64,000 nt of DNA from Siphonodentalium dalli (GCA_032622095.1 CP136061.1:19160991-19224990), one strand, 5' to 3'. Positions 24,596 to 36,225 are shown, counted from the stretch's first letter. The notes: generated by a model from the letters alone, not told the origin. Program-made: numbers and translations.

Positions 24596-24921
24596 ATCGG
24601 CGTGTGATGTCTAACCTGCTATAATTCAGTCTGGCAATTTATGGCAGGCGTGGTTATCGCCGCTGGGCAGTAGCGTGAATTGACAACGCAGTTGGACAAT
24701 TCAACATCACAGTTGCTGCCGACCAAGAAGACAACTGCGACATTCATGGGTACATGGAAGATATCGCACCCACCACCATCACGCCGCCACAACCAAGCAA
24801 TCGATGCCAACGAAAGCCGAGAATTATGTATACGCCAAACTGATATAAAACAATTCGTGTATTATTATTATTAGCCATGTATTATATATCACTATCGCAT
24901 TCATAATTATCATTAAATCTA
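24596..24921. other. Non-coding spacer before the Helitron array
   Basis: No gene seen. The stretch ends with ATCTA, supplying the A that precedes the 5'-TC of the first Helitron-like unit. Confidence 0.35.
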
Positions 24922-25531
24922 TCTATTATATATTTTGGAAGATCTGTGTGTGTGTCTGTGTGTCTGTGTGTTCGCGATGAACTCGAAAACGGTCGAGCCG
25001 ATTTCGATGAAACTTGGTATGTGGGGGTATTTTCGGCCGGCGGGTGGCATGGGCCTATTAATTTGTCCGTGCGACGTGACCTTGACCTTGAAATCGGGTC
25101 ATTTCAAGGTCAAACGCCCGAATATCACGGGATTTCGATGAAACTTGGTATGTGGGGGTACTTTCTTATGGCGAGTCTCATAAGCATATTCATTTGCCCG
25201 TGCGACGTGACCTTGACCTTGAAATCGGGTAACTTCAAGGTCAAATCGCCAATTTTGATGGGATTTCGACGAAATTTGATACGTGGGGTTAGTTTTGTCC
25301 ACCGATTGTTTTGGACGGGTCCAATCGTGACCCCGACCAGACCTTGACCTTCAAAATGATCAATTCAAGGTCAAATCGGGTAAAACCGGATGGATTTCGA
25401 CGGGCACGTTTGTCAGGTACGTTTGTCCGGGCAGTGTTTTTGGACTGGTCAAATCGTGACCCCACTTGACCTTGACCTTCAAAATGGACAATTCAAGGTC
25501 AAAGCCCGGACGAAGTCGGGTCACCTTCTAG
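24922..25531 (+). mobile_element. Helitron-like non-autonomous element H1
   Basis: It begins TCTATTATATATTTTGGAAG after an A (24921) and ends CTAG (25528-25531) followed by T. A hairpin, CCCGGACGAAGTCGGG, lies about 9 bases before the CTAG. These are the structural marks of Helitron ends inserted in an AT target. A GT-rich microsatellite follows the 5' end. The body is made of about 120-bp repeats with AAGGTCA and TGACCTTGACCTT motifs and the phrase TTTCGATGAAACTTGGTA. No Rep-helicase coding. A close relative is at 51384-52414. Confidence 0.75.
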
Positions 25532-26030
25532 TCTCATATATATTTTGAAGACCTCTGTCTGTTTGTCTGTCTGTTTGTCTGTTTGTCATTTATACAAATC
25601 TACGATTCTCGACCGATCGGGACGAAACTTGGTACGTGTGTGTAGTTTGACCAGGCGGTGGACGTTGTCGTATTGGCGAGCCCGTGCGGCGCCCGCTTCG
25701 CGCAGACGAGATATCGGAAACGGGTGGAGCTATCGACTTGAAATTTGCTATGTGAATGTATCTTGCCCCGGATACGAATTTTATCGGGTCGCCGAGCCCG
25801 TGCGACGCCAGCTTCGCGCATGCGCAGACCAGATCTCGGAAACGGGTGGAGCTGTCGACTTGAAATTTGGTTTTTGAATAGCCCGGACAACGTCGCCCGG
25901 ACAACGTCGGGCTCATCGGCTAGCCCGTGCGACGCCAGCTTCGCGCAGACCAGATCTCGGAAACGGGTGGAGCTATCGACTTGAAATTTGGTTTATGAAT
26001 AGCCCGGACAACGTCGGGCTCATCGGCTAG
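25532..26030 (+). mobile_element. Helitron-like element H2, abutting H1
   Basis: It starts TCTCATATATATTTTGAAGA immediately after the CTAG of H1 and ends CTAG at 26027-26030, preceded by the perfect hairpin AGCCCG-GACAACGT-CGGGCT. The body carries two to three roughly 120-bp repeats around CGGAAACGGGTGGAGCT. Confidence 0.75.
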
Positions 26031-26034
26031 TCTA

Positions 26035-29000
26035 TCTATACTATATATTTTGAGACTTCGTATATATGTGTGTGTGTGTGTACTTCATAGAATCCAAAAC
26101 GCGTGTACAGATTGAGATCAAATTTCGTATGTAAGTGTAAAATCCCACCGACACCGCCGTAATCGTGTTATCGAGAAGCTCTGAGCACCCTTTATCCACT
26201 CCCAGTCATCGAAATCAGCTCAAACGGCACGGCCGGGGTTAATAACGTCATTATATATATATATGAAGTCAGAGTCTCCAAAGTTATACCGGAACAAACA
26301 CGTGTTTACGTCGTCTTGGGGGTCCACGATGGGAGTCTGACTTCAATGCAATGTTATCGCTCGAAACACGTGTTTACTTCGTGTTGAGGTTCACGATGGG
26401 AGTCTGACAATTGTTATCGCTCGAAATAGTACATTAGGACGGGAACGGCTGGACAGATTGAGCTCAAACTTCCTATCTAAAGGTAAAATACCACGTACGA
26501 TGTCGTCCACGCGTTTTCCAGAAGCTCCGAGCACCCGTACTCCACTCCCAGTCATAAAAATCAGCTCAAACGGCACGGCCGGGGTTAATAACGTCATTAT
26601 ATATATATATACGAAGTCAACGTTATTAGCATCTGCATTGAGTGCATTTCCTAGAACGCAACACGTGTTTTACGTCGTCTTGAGGTTCACGATGGGAGTC
26701 ATTTCAATGCAATGTTATCGCTCGAAACACGTGTTTACTTCGTGTTGAGGTTCACGATGGGAGTCTGACATTTCAATGCAATGTTATCGCTCGAAATATT
26801 ATGCAGAAAGGCAGATCTCGGAAACGGGTGGAGCTATCGACCTGAAATTTGCTATGTGAATGTATCTTGCGCCGGGTACAAATTTTATTGGGTCGCCGAG
26901 CCCGTGCGACGCCCGTGCAGCGCATGCGCAGACGAGATCTAGGAAACGGGTGGAGCTATCGACTTGAAATTTGCTATGTGAATGTATCTTGCGCCGGGTA
27001 CAAATTTTATCGGGTCGCCGAGCCCGTGCGACGCCAGCTTCGCGCATGCGCAGACCATATCCCGGAAACGGGTGGAGCTACCGGGTACAAATTTTTCTTA
27101 TTGAAACGCGTGGAGCTAAAAATTAAAAAAAAATATATAAAAAAAATGTCATGTTTCGGACAAGCCGCCGGTGGCGGGCTAACCTGCTAGTCTATACTAT
27201 ATATTTTGAGACTTCGTATATATGTGTGTGTGTGTGTACTTCATAGAATCCAAAACGCGTGTACAGATTGAGATCAAATTTCGTATGTAAGTGTAAAATC
27301 CCACCGACACCGCCGTAATCGTGTTATCGAGAAGCTCTGAGCACCCTTTATCCACTCCCAGTCATCGAAATCAGCTCAAACGGCACGGCCGGGGTTAATA
27401 ACGTCATTATATATATATATGAAGTCAGAGTCTCCAAAGTTATACCGGAACAAACACGTGTTTACGTCGTCTTGGGGGTCCACGATGGGAGTCTGACTTC
27501 AATGCAATGTTATCGCTCGAAACACGTGTTTACTTCGTGTTGAGGTTCACGATGGGAGTCTGACAATTGTTATCGCTCGAAATAGTACATTAGGACGGGA
27601 ACGGCTGGACAGATTGAGCTCAAACTTCCTATCTAAAGGTAAAATACCACGTACGATGTCGTCCACGCGTTTTCCAGAAGCTCCGAGCACCCGTACTCCA
27701 CTCCCAGTCATAAAAATCAGCTCAAACGGCACGGCCGGGGTTAATAACGTCATTATATATATATATATACGAAGTCAACGTTATTAGCATCTGCATTGAG
27801 TGCATTTCCTAGAACGCAACACGTGTTTTACGTCGTCTTGAGGTTCACGATGGGAGTCATTTCAATGCAATGTTATCGCTCGAAACACGTGTTTACTTCG
27901 TGTTGAGGTTCACGATGGGAGTCTGACATTTCAATGCAATGTTATCGCTCGAAATATTATGCAGAAAGGCAGATCTCGGAAACGGGTGGAGCTATCGACC
28001 TGAAATTTGCTATGTGAATGTATCTTGCGCCGGGTACAAATTTTATTGGGTCGCCGAGCCCGTGCGACGCCCGTGCAGCGCATGCGCAGACGAGATCTAG
28101 GAAACGGGTGGAGCTATCGACTTGAAATTTGCTATGTGAATGTATCTTGCGCCGGGTACAAATTTTATCGGGTCGCCGAGCCCGTGCGACGCCAGCTTCG
28201 CGCATGCGCAGACCATATCCCGGAAACGGGTGGAGCTACCGGGTACAAATTTTTCTTATTGAAACGCGTGGAGCTAAAAATTAAAAAAAAATATATAAAA
28301 AAAATGTCATGTTTCGGACAAGCCGCCGGTGGCGGGCTAACCTGCTAGTACTATATATTTTGAGACTTCCGTATATGTGTATGTGTGTACTTCATAGAAT
28401 CCAAAACGCGTGTACAGATTGAGATCAAATTTCGTATGTAAGTGTAAAATCCCACCGACACCGCCGTAGATGTGTTTTCGAGAAGTTCTGAGCACCCTTT
28501 ATCCACTCCCAGTCATCGAAATCAGCTCAAACGGCACGGCCGGGGTTAATAACGTCATTATATATATATATGAAGTCAGAGTCTCCAAAGTTATACCGGA
28601 ACAAACACGTGTTTACGTCGTCTTGGGGGTCCACGATGGGAGTCTGACTTCAATGCAATGTTATCGCTCGAAACACGTGTTTACTTCGTGTTGAGGTTCA
28701 CGATGGGAGTCTGACAATTGTTATCGCTCGAAATAGTACATTAGGACGGGAACGGCTGGACAGATTGAGCTCAAACTTCCTATCTAAAGGTAAAATACCA
28801 CGTACGATGTCGTCCACGCGTTTTCCAGAAGCTCCGAGCACCCGTACTCCACTCCCAGTCATAAAAATCAGCTCAAACGGCACGGCCGGGGTTAATAACG
28901 TCATTATATATATATATATACGAAGTCAACGTTATTAGCATCTGCATTGAGTGCATTTCCTAGAACGCAACACGTGTTTTACGTCGTCTTGAGGTTCACG

Positions 29001-31802
29001 ATGGGAGTCATTTCAATGCAATGTTATCGCTCGAAACACGTGTTTACTTCGTGTTGAGGTTCACGATGGGAGTCTGACATTTCAATGCAATGTTATCGCT
29101 CGAAATATTATGCAGAAAGGCAGATCTCGGAAACGGGTGGAGCTATCGACCTGAAATTTGCTATGTGAATGTATCTTGCACCGGGTACAAATTTTATCGG
29201 GTCGCCGAGTCCATGCGACGCCCGTGCAGCGCATGCGCAGACGAGATCTCGGAAACGGGTGGAGCTATCGACTTGAAATTTGCTATGTGAATGTATCTTG
29301 CGCCGGGTACAAATTTTATCGGGTCGCCGAGTCCGTGCGACGCCAGCTTCGCGCATGCGCAGACCAGATCTCGGAAACGGGTGGAGCTACCGGGTACAAA
29401 TTTTTCTTATTGAAACGCGTGGGGCTAAAAATTAAAAACAAATATTAAAAAAATGTCATGTTTCGGACAAGCCGCCGGTGGCGGGCTAACCTGCTAGTCT
29501 ATACTATATATTTTGAGACTTCGTATATATGTGTGTGTGTGTGTACTTCATAGAATCCAAAACGCGTGTACAGATTGAGATCAAATTTCGTATGTAAGTG
29601 TAAAATCCCACCGACACCGCCGTAATCGTGTTATCGAGAAGCTCTGAGCACCCTTTATCCACTCCCAGTCATCGAAATCAGCTCAAACGGCACGGCCGGG
29701 GTTAATAACGTCATTATATATATATATGAAGTCAGAGTCTCCAAAGTTATACCGGAACAAACACGTGTTTACGTCGTCTTGGGGGTCCACGATGGGAGTC
29801 TGACTTCAATGCAATGTTATCGCTCGAAACACGTGTTTACTTCGTGTTGAGGTTCACGATGGGAGTCTGACAATTGTTATCGCTCGAAATAGTACATTAG
29901 GACGGGAACGGCTGGACAGATTGAGCTCAAACTTCCTATCTAAAGGTAAAATACCACGTACGATGTCGTCCACGCGTTTTCCAGAAGCTCCGAGCACCCG
30001 TACTCCACTCCCAGTCATAAAAATCAGCTCAAACGGCACGGCCGGGGTTAATAACGTCATTATATATATATATATACGAAGTCAACGTTATTAGCATCTG
30101 CATTGAGTGCATTTCCTAGAACGCAACACGTGTTTTACGTCGTCTTGAGGTTCACGATGGGAGTCATTTCAATGCAATGTTATCGCTCGAAACACGTGTT
30201 TACTTCGTGTTGAGGTTCACGATGGGAGTCTGACATTTCAATGCAATGTTATCGCTCGAAATATTATGCAGAAAGGCAGATCTCGGAAACGGGTGGAGCT
30301 ATCGACCTGAAATTTGCTATGTGAATGTATCTTGCGCCGGGTACAAATTTTATTGGGTCGCCGAGCCCGTGCGACGCCCGTGCAGCGCATGCGCAGACGA
30401 GATCTAGGAAACGGGTGGAGCTATCGACTTGAAATTTGCTATGTGAATGTATCTTGCGCCGGGTACAAATTTTATCGGGTCGCCGAGCCCGTGCGACGCC
30501 AGCTTCGCGCATGCGCAGACCATATCCCGGAAACGGGTGGAGCTACCGGGTACAAATTTTTCTTATTGAAACGCGTGGAGCTAAAAATTAAAAAAAAATA
30601 TATAAAAAAAATGTCATGTTTCGGACAAGCCGCCGGTGGCGGGCTAACCTGCTAGTACTATATATTTTGAGACTTCCGTATATGTGTATGTGTGTACTTC
30701 ATAGAATCCAAAACGCGTGTACAGATTGAGATCAAATTTCGTATGTAAGTGTAAAATCCCACCGACACCGCCGTAGATGTGTTTTCGAGAAGTTCTGAGC
30801 ACCCTTTATCCACTCCCAGTCATCGAAATCAGCTCAAACGGCACGGCCGGGGTTAATAACGTCATTATATATATATATGAAGTCAGAGTCTCCAAAGTTA
30901 TACCGGAACAAACACGTGTTTACGTCGTCTTGGGGGTCCACGATGGGAGTCTGACTTCAATGCAATGTTATCGCTCGAAACACGTGTTTACTTCGTGTTG
31001 AGGTTCACGATGGGAGTCTGACAATTGTTATCGCTCGAAATAGTACATTAGGACGGGAACGGCTGGACAGATTGAGCTCAAACTTCCTATCTAAAGGTAA
31101 AATACCACGTACGATGTCGTCCACGCGTTTTCCAGAAGCTCCGAGCACCCGTACTCCACTCCCAGTCATAAAAATCAGCTCAAACGGCACGGCCGGGGTT
31201 AATAACGTCATTATATATATATATACGAAGTCAACGTTATTAGCATCTGCATTGAGTGCATTTCCTAGAACGCAACACGTGTTTTACGTCGTCTTGAGGT
31301 TCACGATGGGAGTCATTTCAATGCAATGTTATCGCTCGAAACACGTGTTTACTTCGTGTTGAGGTTCACGATGGGAGTCTGACATTTCAATGCAATGTTA
31401 TCGCTCGAAATATTATGCAGAAAGGCAGATCTCGGAAACGGGTGGAGCTATCGACCTGAAATTTGCTATGTGAATGTATCTTGCACCGGGTACAAATTTT
31501 ATCGGGTCGCCGAGTCCATGCGACGCCCGTGCAGCGCATGCGCAGACGAGATCTCGGAAACGGGTGGAGCTATCGACTTGAAATTTGCTATGTGAATGTA
31601 TCTTGCGCCGGGTACAAATTTTATCGGGTCGCCGAGTCCGTGCGACGCCAGCTTCGCGCATGCGCAGACCAGATCTCGGAAACGGGTGGAGCTACCGGGT
31701 ACAAATTTTTCTTATTGAAACGCGTGGGGCTAAAAATTAAAAACAAATATTAAAAAAATGTCATGTTTCGGACAAGCCGCCGGTGGCGGGCTAACCTGCT
31801 AG
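26035..31802 (+). mobile_element. Tandem Helitron-like array, five ~1.15-kb units
   Basis: Head-to-tail units lie at 26035-27190, 27191-28348, 28349-29497, 29498-30655 and 30656-31802. Each begins (TCTA)TACTATATATTTTGAGAC with a TG microsatellite and ends with the hairpin CCGCCGGTGGCGG, about 10 bases before CTAG and a T. Units alternate in length and in variant: those starting at 28349 and 30656 share a 5' form (TAGTACTATATATTTTGAGA) and a shorter 3' part, while those at 26035, 27191 and 29498 share the other. Landmarks such as the frame at 27547 and 29854, or 28698 and 31005, are exactly 2307 bp apart, a dimeric higher-order period. Internal frames recur in every unit and are not genes. Confidence 0.85.
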
Positions 31803-32905
31803 TACTATATATTTTGAGACTTCCGTATATATATATATGTGTACTTCATAGAAGCCAAAACGGCTGGCTCGATTGAGTTCAAACTTCCCATCTAAATTTA
31901 AAAACCCACGGGAATCGTCGTCGCATCGTTTTGGTGAAGCTCGGAGCACCCGTTCTCCAATCTCAGTCACAAAAACGGCACTGCGGGGTTAATAGCGTTG
32001 ATAGTTAAAGAGCGTTCGTGTCCGCAGTGTGTTGATAAAGAGCGTATGTGTTTATTGTGACTCTTACGTCTGGGTCTCGGCATGAGCGTGTAAGACTGTA
32101 CCCAGACATGAGCGTGTTGTGTGACGACATTCCCAACACATAACAGGGACAAATATCTATTAGCCACCATCAAGGCGAGTAACGACATTCCCAACACCTA
32201 ACGGGGACAAATATCTATTAGCCACCATCAAGGCGAGTATTGCGACGTATTAATTCAAATGCTTTCGATCAAACAATATTCTCTATCGCACTCATATTTC
32301 GTCATCTCTACGAAAGCAGCACATGTCGCGTTGGTGATGGGGTGCGCGGCGGGATTAATTTAAATATGTCATGTTGGTACCAATATCTAGCCGAGAATTC
32401 CTCAGACCTACAGACGAATGCGACCAGCAAATTTCAAAATTGGTCACTCGACCTCCCTATGAATATCTTCTGGGAAATGCCAGGGAATGCGTGCCCATTA
32501 TCGGGCCATTGTGTGTGTCGCGGTCGCGCAATTTGAACACTTTCGAGGTAAATACACGTGGTTGTGAATTACGTCACGCCACGTGGATCCAGGCGGAAGT
32601 TAAACTGACCCTTCCAATGCCGCGTACGTTAGTGATGCCGGAGTTATAGCTGACCGCAATGCCTGATCCGCCGAATGTGAGCATGTTATCACCTGTTATG
32701 GCAGTCCGTGGTCCACGGCAGTCAGTTGCCGTGTCGAATATTGAAGCCTACTGATCAATTCAAGGTCAAATCGGGTAAAACTCGCTGTTTTCGACGAAAT
32801 TGTACACCTAGGTGCAGCATGTATACGTGTCTCGGAAGCTGTTGCAATTGCTTTTTCGAACAATGCCATGAGACGAACCACGCCAGTGGCGGGCTAACCT
32901 GCTAG
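31803..32905 (+). mobile_element. Divergent terminal Helitron-like unit
   Basis: It starts like the array units (TACTATATATTTTGAGACTT) and ends CGCCAGTGGCGGGCTAACCT and GCTAG|T at 32905, but most of the interior differs. It includes a 58-bp duplication (32123-32237) and a piece with AAGGTCAAATCGGGTAAAAC near 32762. A fragment near 32433 (AAATTGGTCACTCGACCTCC) resembles the right end of the GGAGGAGG MITE family. It closes the concatemer. Confidence 0.7.
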
Positions 32906-33643
32906 TAATGTATAAAGAAAGTGGTTCTTCCCAATCAACAACAGATTACCGACATGGGTCCCGGATTGTTTTATTTGTTTTATTATATTATTTTGAGAAA
33001 TAATTTGAAATAATATAATAAAATAACAAAATAATGATCCCGGACACCCTGATTTATTGGCCAAACCGCGGCGATCCCATTTGGGCGTAATATTAACTGG
33101 AGCGCTCGAATGGGTAACTGGATACTGTCCGCAGCTGAGTAAAGTACCACCGCCGGTATCAATCGGCAAACCTCGGTGATTTCCGTACGCAAATAATTAT
33201 TATTTTCCCAAGAACAATAATCCGAGAAGTTGCGATTGCGCCGGTATGAGTGATTCATTGTACACAAGGCGCGTAACGCTCGATTGGGCGCTTTTGGGAA
33301 ATGTACATACCTCCGTATGATCAATTCAAACATTGACGAATGGTGCATGAAGCGACATTGACCAATCCTATTATGATTTACGTCATGTACCACTATAGAG
33401 ACATGAAAGATAATATTTACTTCTCTCTGTGTGGAACTCAATGTGCGTATCGAAGCTCCAATATATCGGACGTCTCTGTTTTCTTTTGTTAATTCAGTGT
33501 TACAATTCATTTCAAGGATTTTCACTCTTGATCCTGGAATTGACTCGATCACTGAACGACTGAACTGGCTCTGTGGACACGAATTTCCGTCACGGTTGAA
33601 CACAATTCATCCTCTCGGCTCAAATCGATATCCATTACAGCAC
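32906..33643. other. Upstream region of the intronless Shisa-like gene
   Basis: A minus-strand frame of 206 codons (32983-33603) is open here but shows no recognisable domain and ends in the promoter of the plus-strand gene. It may be chance. An inverted TTATTATATTATTTTGAG-type hairpin lies at about 32978-33030. Confidence 0.35.
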
Positions 33644-33650
33644 TATATAA
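33644..33650 (+). promoter_or_regulatory. TATA box
   Basis: TATATAA followed by GGGGGCG lies 71 bases upstream of the ATG at 33721. Transcription would be expected to start about 25-30 bases downstream, near 33675-33680, leaving a short leader. Confidence 0.55.
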
Positions 33651-33720
33651 GGGGGCGTTCGATCCCACCCCTGGATTAGCAACTGTGTGCAATTGACAAC
33701 GATTTCAAATAGTTGGCAAT

Positions 33721-34200
33721 ATGATGTTCTCTTTTGTGGAGTTGTCTTTCTTGCTGGCTATATCGTTCGCCTCGTTGGATATTTGTTCATCGGAATGGAG
33801 ATCTGGATCAAGTTCATTCTCTCGTTCGCCTTCGTCGTCGGGATGGCGGTTCACAACCAGGAGTTCCTTGACGTCATCCACCCGCACGATGCTTTTGGTT
33901 GGAACCCTGTATGGATCTCGATATTACATGAGGCGACGTCGTTATTCGTCCAATCGTGAACCACAGATATGCACGAATTATAGTTATAATGCAACCAACG
34001 CCACCACTGACGACGCGGGAAAATTTATTTGTCCAATGGATGGCCAAGGAGAGGATATGGAGTACTGTTGCGGAGATTCTGGATCTAATTATTGCTGTAC
34101 ATTCTGGGACACACCTATCCATGTGGTGGTTATTTGTATCGCCATCATTATTTTCGTCCTGATATTGGCTGTGGCAATATATATATGCTTTATTCTCTGA
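33721..34200 (+). CDS. Intronless Shisa/CYYR-like single-pass membrane protein
   Basis: A 159-residue frame starts at the first ATG after the TATA box. Residues 1-20 form a hydrophobic signal peptide. A Ser/Arg-rich stretch follows (24-80). A cysteine-rich ectodomain has C84, C104, C116-C117 and C125-C126, ending in CC-x7-CC (CCGDSGSNYCC), the pattern of the Shisa N-terminal domain. Sequons at N86, N90 and N93 suggest glycosylation. Residues 133-158 are one membrane segment, and the chain stops right after it, so there is almost no cytoplasmic tail; Shisa proteins usually have a proline-rich tail with PPxY-type motifs. Vertebrate Shisa proteins act in the ER and membrane on Wnt/FGF receptors or AMPA receptors; no specific partner can be inferred here. 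A His-rich frame just downstream (about 34259-34450) could be a tail exon, but the junction is weak. It could also be a retrocopy. Confidence 0.65.
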   Translation: MMFSFVELSFLLAISFASLDICSSEWRSGSSSFSRSPSSSGWRFTTRSSLTSSTRTMLLVGTLYGSRYYMRRRRYSSNREPQICTNYSYNATNATTDDAGKFICPMDGQGEDMEYCCGDSGSNYCCTFWDTPIHVVVICIAIIIFVLILAVAIYICFIL

Positions 34201-34469
34201 TCAAATGTGACATGAGAAAACGAAATTATATACAAAATATGAATAGAACGAAGAAATTTTGAATGTACAAAATATACAACGACCTCTCGGGTGTCATAAT
34301 CAGCATTATCAACACCACCTTCGTCACCACCAGTTTCTTCCTCAAAATAATAGTTATCATTATCATTATCATCATCATCATCATCATAGTCACCATGATC
34401 ATACTATTCATAATATGATCACCACGTGCCGGCTTCAAAGTGGTTGTTAAAAAAATGACAACAGTAACA
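34201..34469. other. 3' flank with His-codon repeat
   Basis: A CAT/CAC-rich stretch (ATC triplets at about 34359-34388) keeps a plus frame open as a histidine-rich segment of about 45 residues ending at 34450. No clear AATAAA lies directly after the gene. Either a simple repeat in the 3' UTR or an alternative tail exon is possible. Confidence 0.35.
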
Positions 34470-34740
34470 ACAACAACAACAACAACAACAACGACGGATT
34501 AATCGTTGTTATCCAACTTAAAGTTAATCAATCGTATAAACGAGCAAAGTCTACGTAAAAAAGTTACGTCATTCAAATTTAGTATGTCGTCTAAGATATC
34601 AATAGTCGCATTTTGTATACTTGTAAATTGTCGGGGCATGAGACGATTTCTAGCCTCGATTAAACATTCACATTCCATCAAGTAGTGCATTTCATCTCCA
34701 AGTTGACGTTTATTACGCCACATGTGGTGTATCTAGTTTC
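34470..34740 (-). pseudogene. 5'-truncated non-LTR retrotransposon relic
   Basis: The minus-strand frame 34499-34723 (74 codons) contains GDEMHYLMECECLIEARNRL, the C-terminal GDE-x-HyL-x-C motif found downstream of reverse transcriptase in many LINE ORF2 proteins. On the minus strand it is followed by its stop and a TTG-repeat tail (plus-strand AAC repeat at about 34467-34492), as expected for a LINE 3' end. Reading frame is lost upstream, near TACCACATGTGGCG, so only about 250 bp of element remains. Confidence 0.6.
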
Positions 34741-34795
34741 TGTGATTTTGATATTGTGTGGTGGACAGGGCGAATGTATTCTTGGAGATTGTACC

Positions 34796-35215
34796 TTACT
34801 CAATCGTACCGATAGAATCACGTAGATGCCGAAATTGTAAAGTTAACGCCACCGGTGTATAATATGTTTATGAAAATATGATAAATCGTATCGATAGAGT
34901 CAGGACAGGCTGAAATTGTAAACTTAAAGTCACCGGTGTAATAATATGTTGTTGAAAATATAAATAATTTGATAGACTGAAAATAATATATAACCCATTG
35001 GGAGCCCCTAATGTATTCTTGGACATTTTGTTTTGTACCATTACTCAATCGTACCGATAGAATCACGTAGATGCCGAAATTGTAAAGTTAACGCCACCGG
35101 TGTATAATATGTTTATGAAAATATGATAAATCGTATCGATAGAGTCAGGATAGGCTGAAATTGTAAACTTAAAGTCACTTGTTGTTGAAAATATAAATAA
35201 TTGGTTACTTTTATT
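34796..35215. repeat. 245-bp tandem duplication
   Basis: The unit starting at ACTCAATCGTACCGATAGAA (34798) recurs 245 bp later (35043). Inside each unit a roughly 80-bp sub-repeat (TGCCGAAATTGTAAAGTTAA and CACCGGTGTAATA) is itself repeated. Minus-strand frames at 34818-35066 and 35063-35269 are mirror products of the repeat. Confidence 0.85.
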
Positions 35216-35440
35216 ATGTTTGTAAAACATATTAAAAGATTTAATTTTCTCGGAGTAACTATTAATCATCTGTATTTGCGTTCATTTGTCCCACAAATAA
35301 AGTAATTATGCTTGATTTTGGCAGTTTAACATGCCTTCGCCTATATGTCTTCGTAGCCCAATAAATAATTCATATGGCCTAATTCATTCTTCGTTCATGC
35401 GCCACAATACGCATGCCGCACAATAGCCTGTCAATTAACA

Positions 35441-35515
35441 AGAAAACCATAGTCAGAAATGGTAACGCCACCAAGATCGTATTATTAGCCATAAATATAA
35501 ATAATAATACAATTA
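35441..35515 (+). repeat. Dispersed repeat X, copy 2
   Basis: AAGAAAACCATAGTCAGAAA, TGGTAACGCCACCAAGATCG and ATTATTAGCCATAAATATAA match 10195-10268 and the inverse of about 50330-50420. Confidence 0.6.
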
Positions 35516-35639
35516 TTCTATAAACTAGCTTTCAAATTTTATGCGGGAAATTTGCGTACTTCCATATTTCAAGTTTTCCCGTTTCTCGTGGCATACATTA
35601 CTTTCATCAAACTGTCTTCTTTATTACACAAGCTGATAG

Positions 35640-36215
35640 GCCCGACTTCACCCGGGCTGTTTCACATCTGCTTTCCGGTGAAAGGTGCGATTTGACCTTC
35701 AATTGACTATTTCGAAAGTCAAGGTCAGGTCAGGGTCATGATTTGTCCAGTCCAAAACACCCCCACCCGTAGAAAACTACCCATAGGTATCAAATTTCGT
35801 CGAAATCCGTCCGTTTTACCCAACTTGACCTTTAATTAACAATTTTGAAGGTCAAGGTAAGGTCAGAGTCATGATTTGACCCGTCCAAAACACCCCCCCC
35901 CCCCGACAAAAGTACCCATAGGTATCAAATTTCGTCGAAATCTATCCGTTTTATCCGAGTTGACCTTTGATTGGCCATATTGAAGGTCAAGGTCAGGCCG
36001 AGGTCACGATTTGACCCGTTCAAAACTCTCCTCAGACCAAAGTATCCCTAGTATCAAATTTCGCCGAAATTTGTCCGTTTTACCCAAATTGACCTTGCAT
36101 TGACAGTTTTAAAGGTCAAGGTCAGGTCGGGGTCACGATTTGACCCGTTCAAAACACTTCCCGGACACAAATACCCATAGGTATCAAATTACGTTGAAAT
36201 CTATGGAAAGCCGAG
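35640..36215 (-). repeat. ~133-bp tandem repeats of Helitron-body type
   Basis: Four units of TTGACCTT...AAGGTCAAGGTCAGGTC, GATTTGACCCGTCCAAAACA and GTATCAAATTTCGTCGAAAT. The same phrases occur in the opposite orientation in the bodies of H1 and the 51384-52414 element. CCCGACTTCACCCGGG at about 35642 resembles the inverted 3' hairpin. It is probably a degraded minus-strand Helitron-like copy without intact ends. Confidence 0.6.
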
Positions 36216-36225
36216 GAGGACATGT

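Noticed and set aside
26391-31753. Recurring frames of 60-113 codons on both strands
   Set aside because: They repeat identically in each Helitron-like unit at 1.15-kb spacing, overlap on both strands and show no family motif.
32983-33603. 206-codon minus-strand frame upstream of the Shisa-like gene
   Set aside because: No domain, no exon signals, and it overlaps the promoter. Kept only as a low-confidence note; it could be chance.
33687-33959. Hydrophobic 90-codon plus frame overlapping the Shisa-like start
   Set aside because: It begins at GTG, lies in a different frame from the ATG after the TATA box and has no ectodomain pattern.
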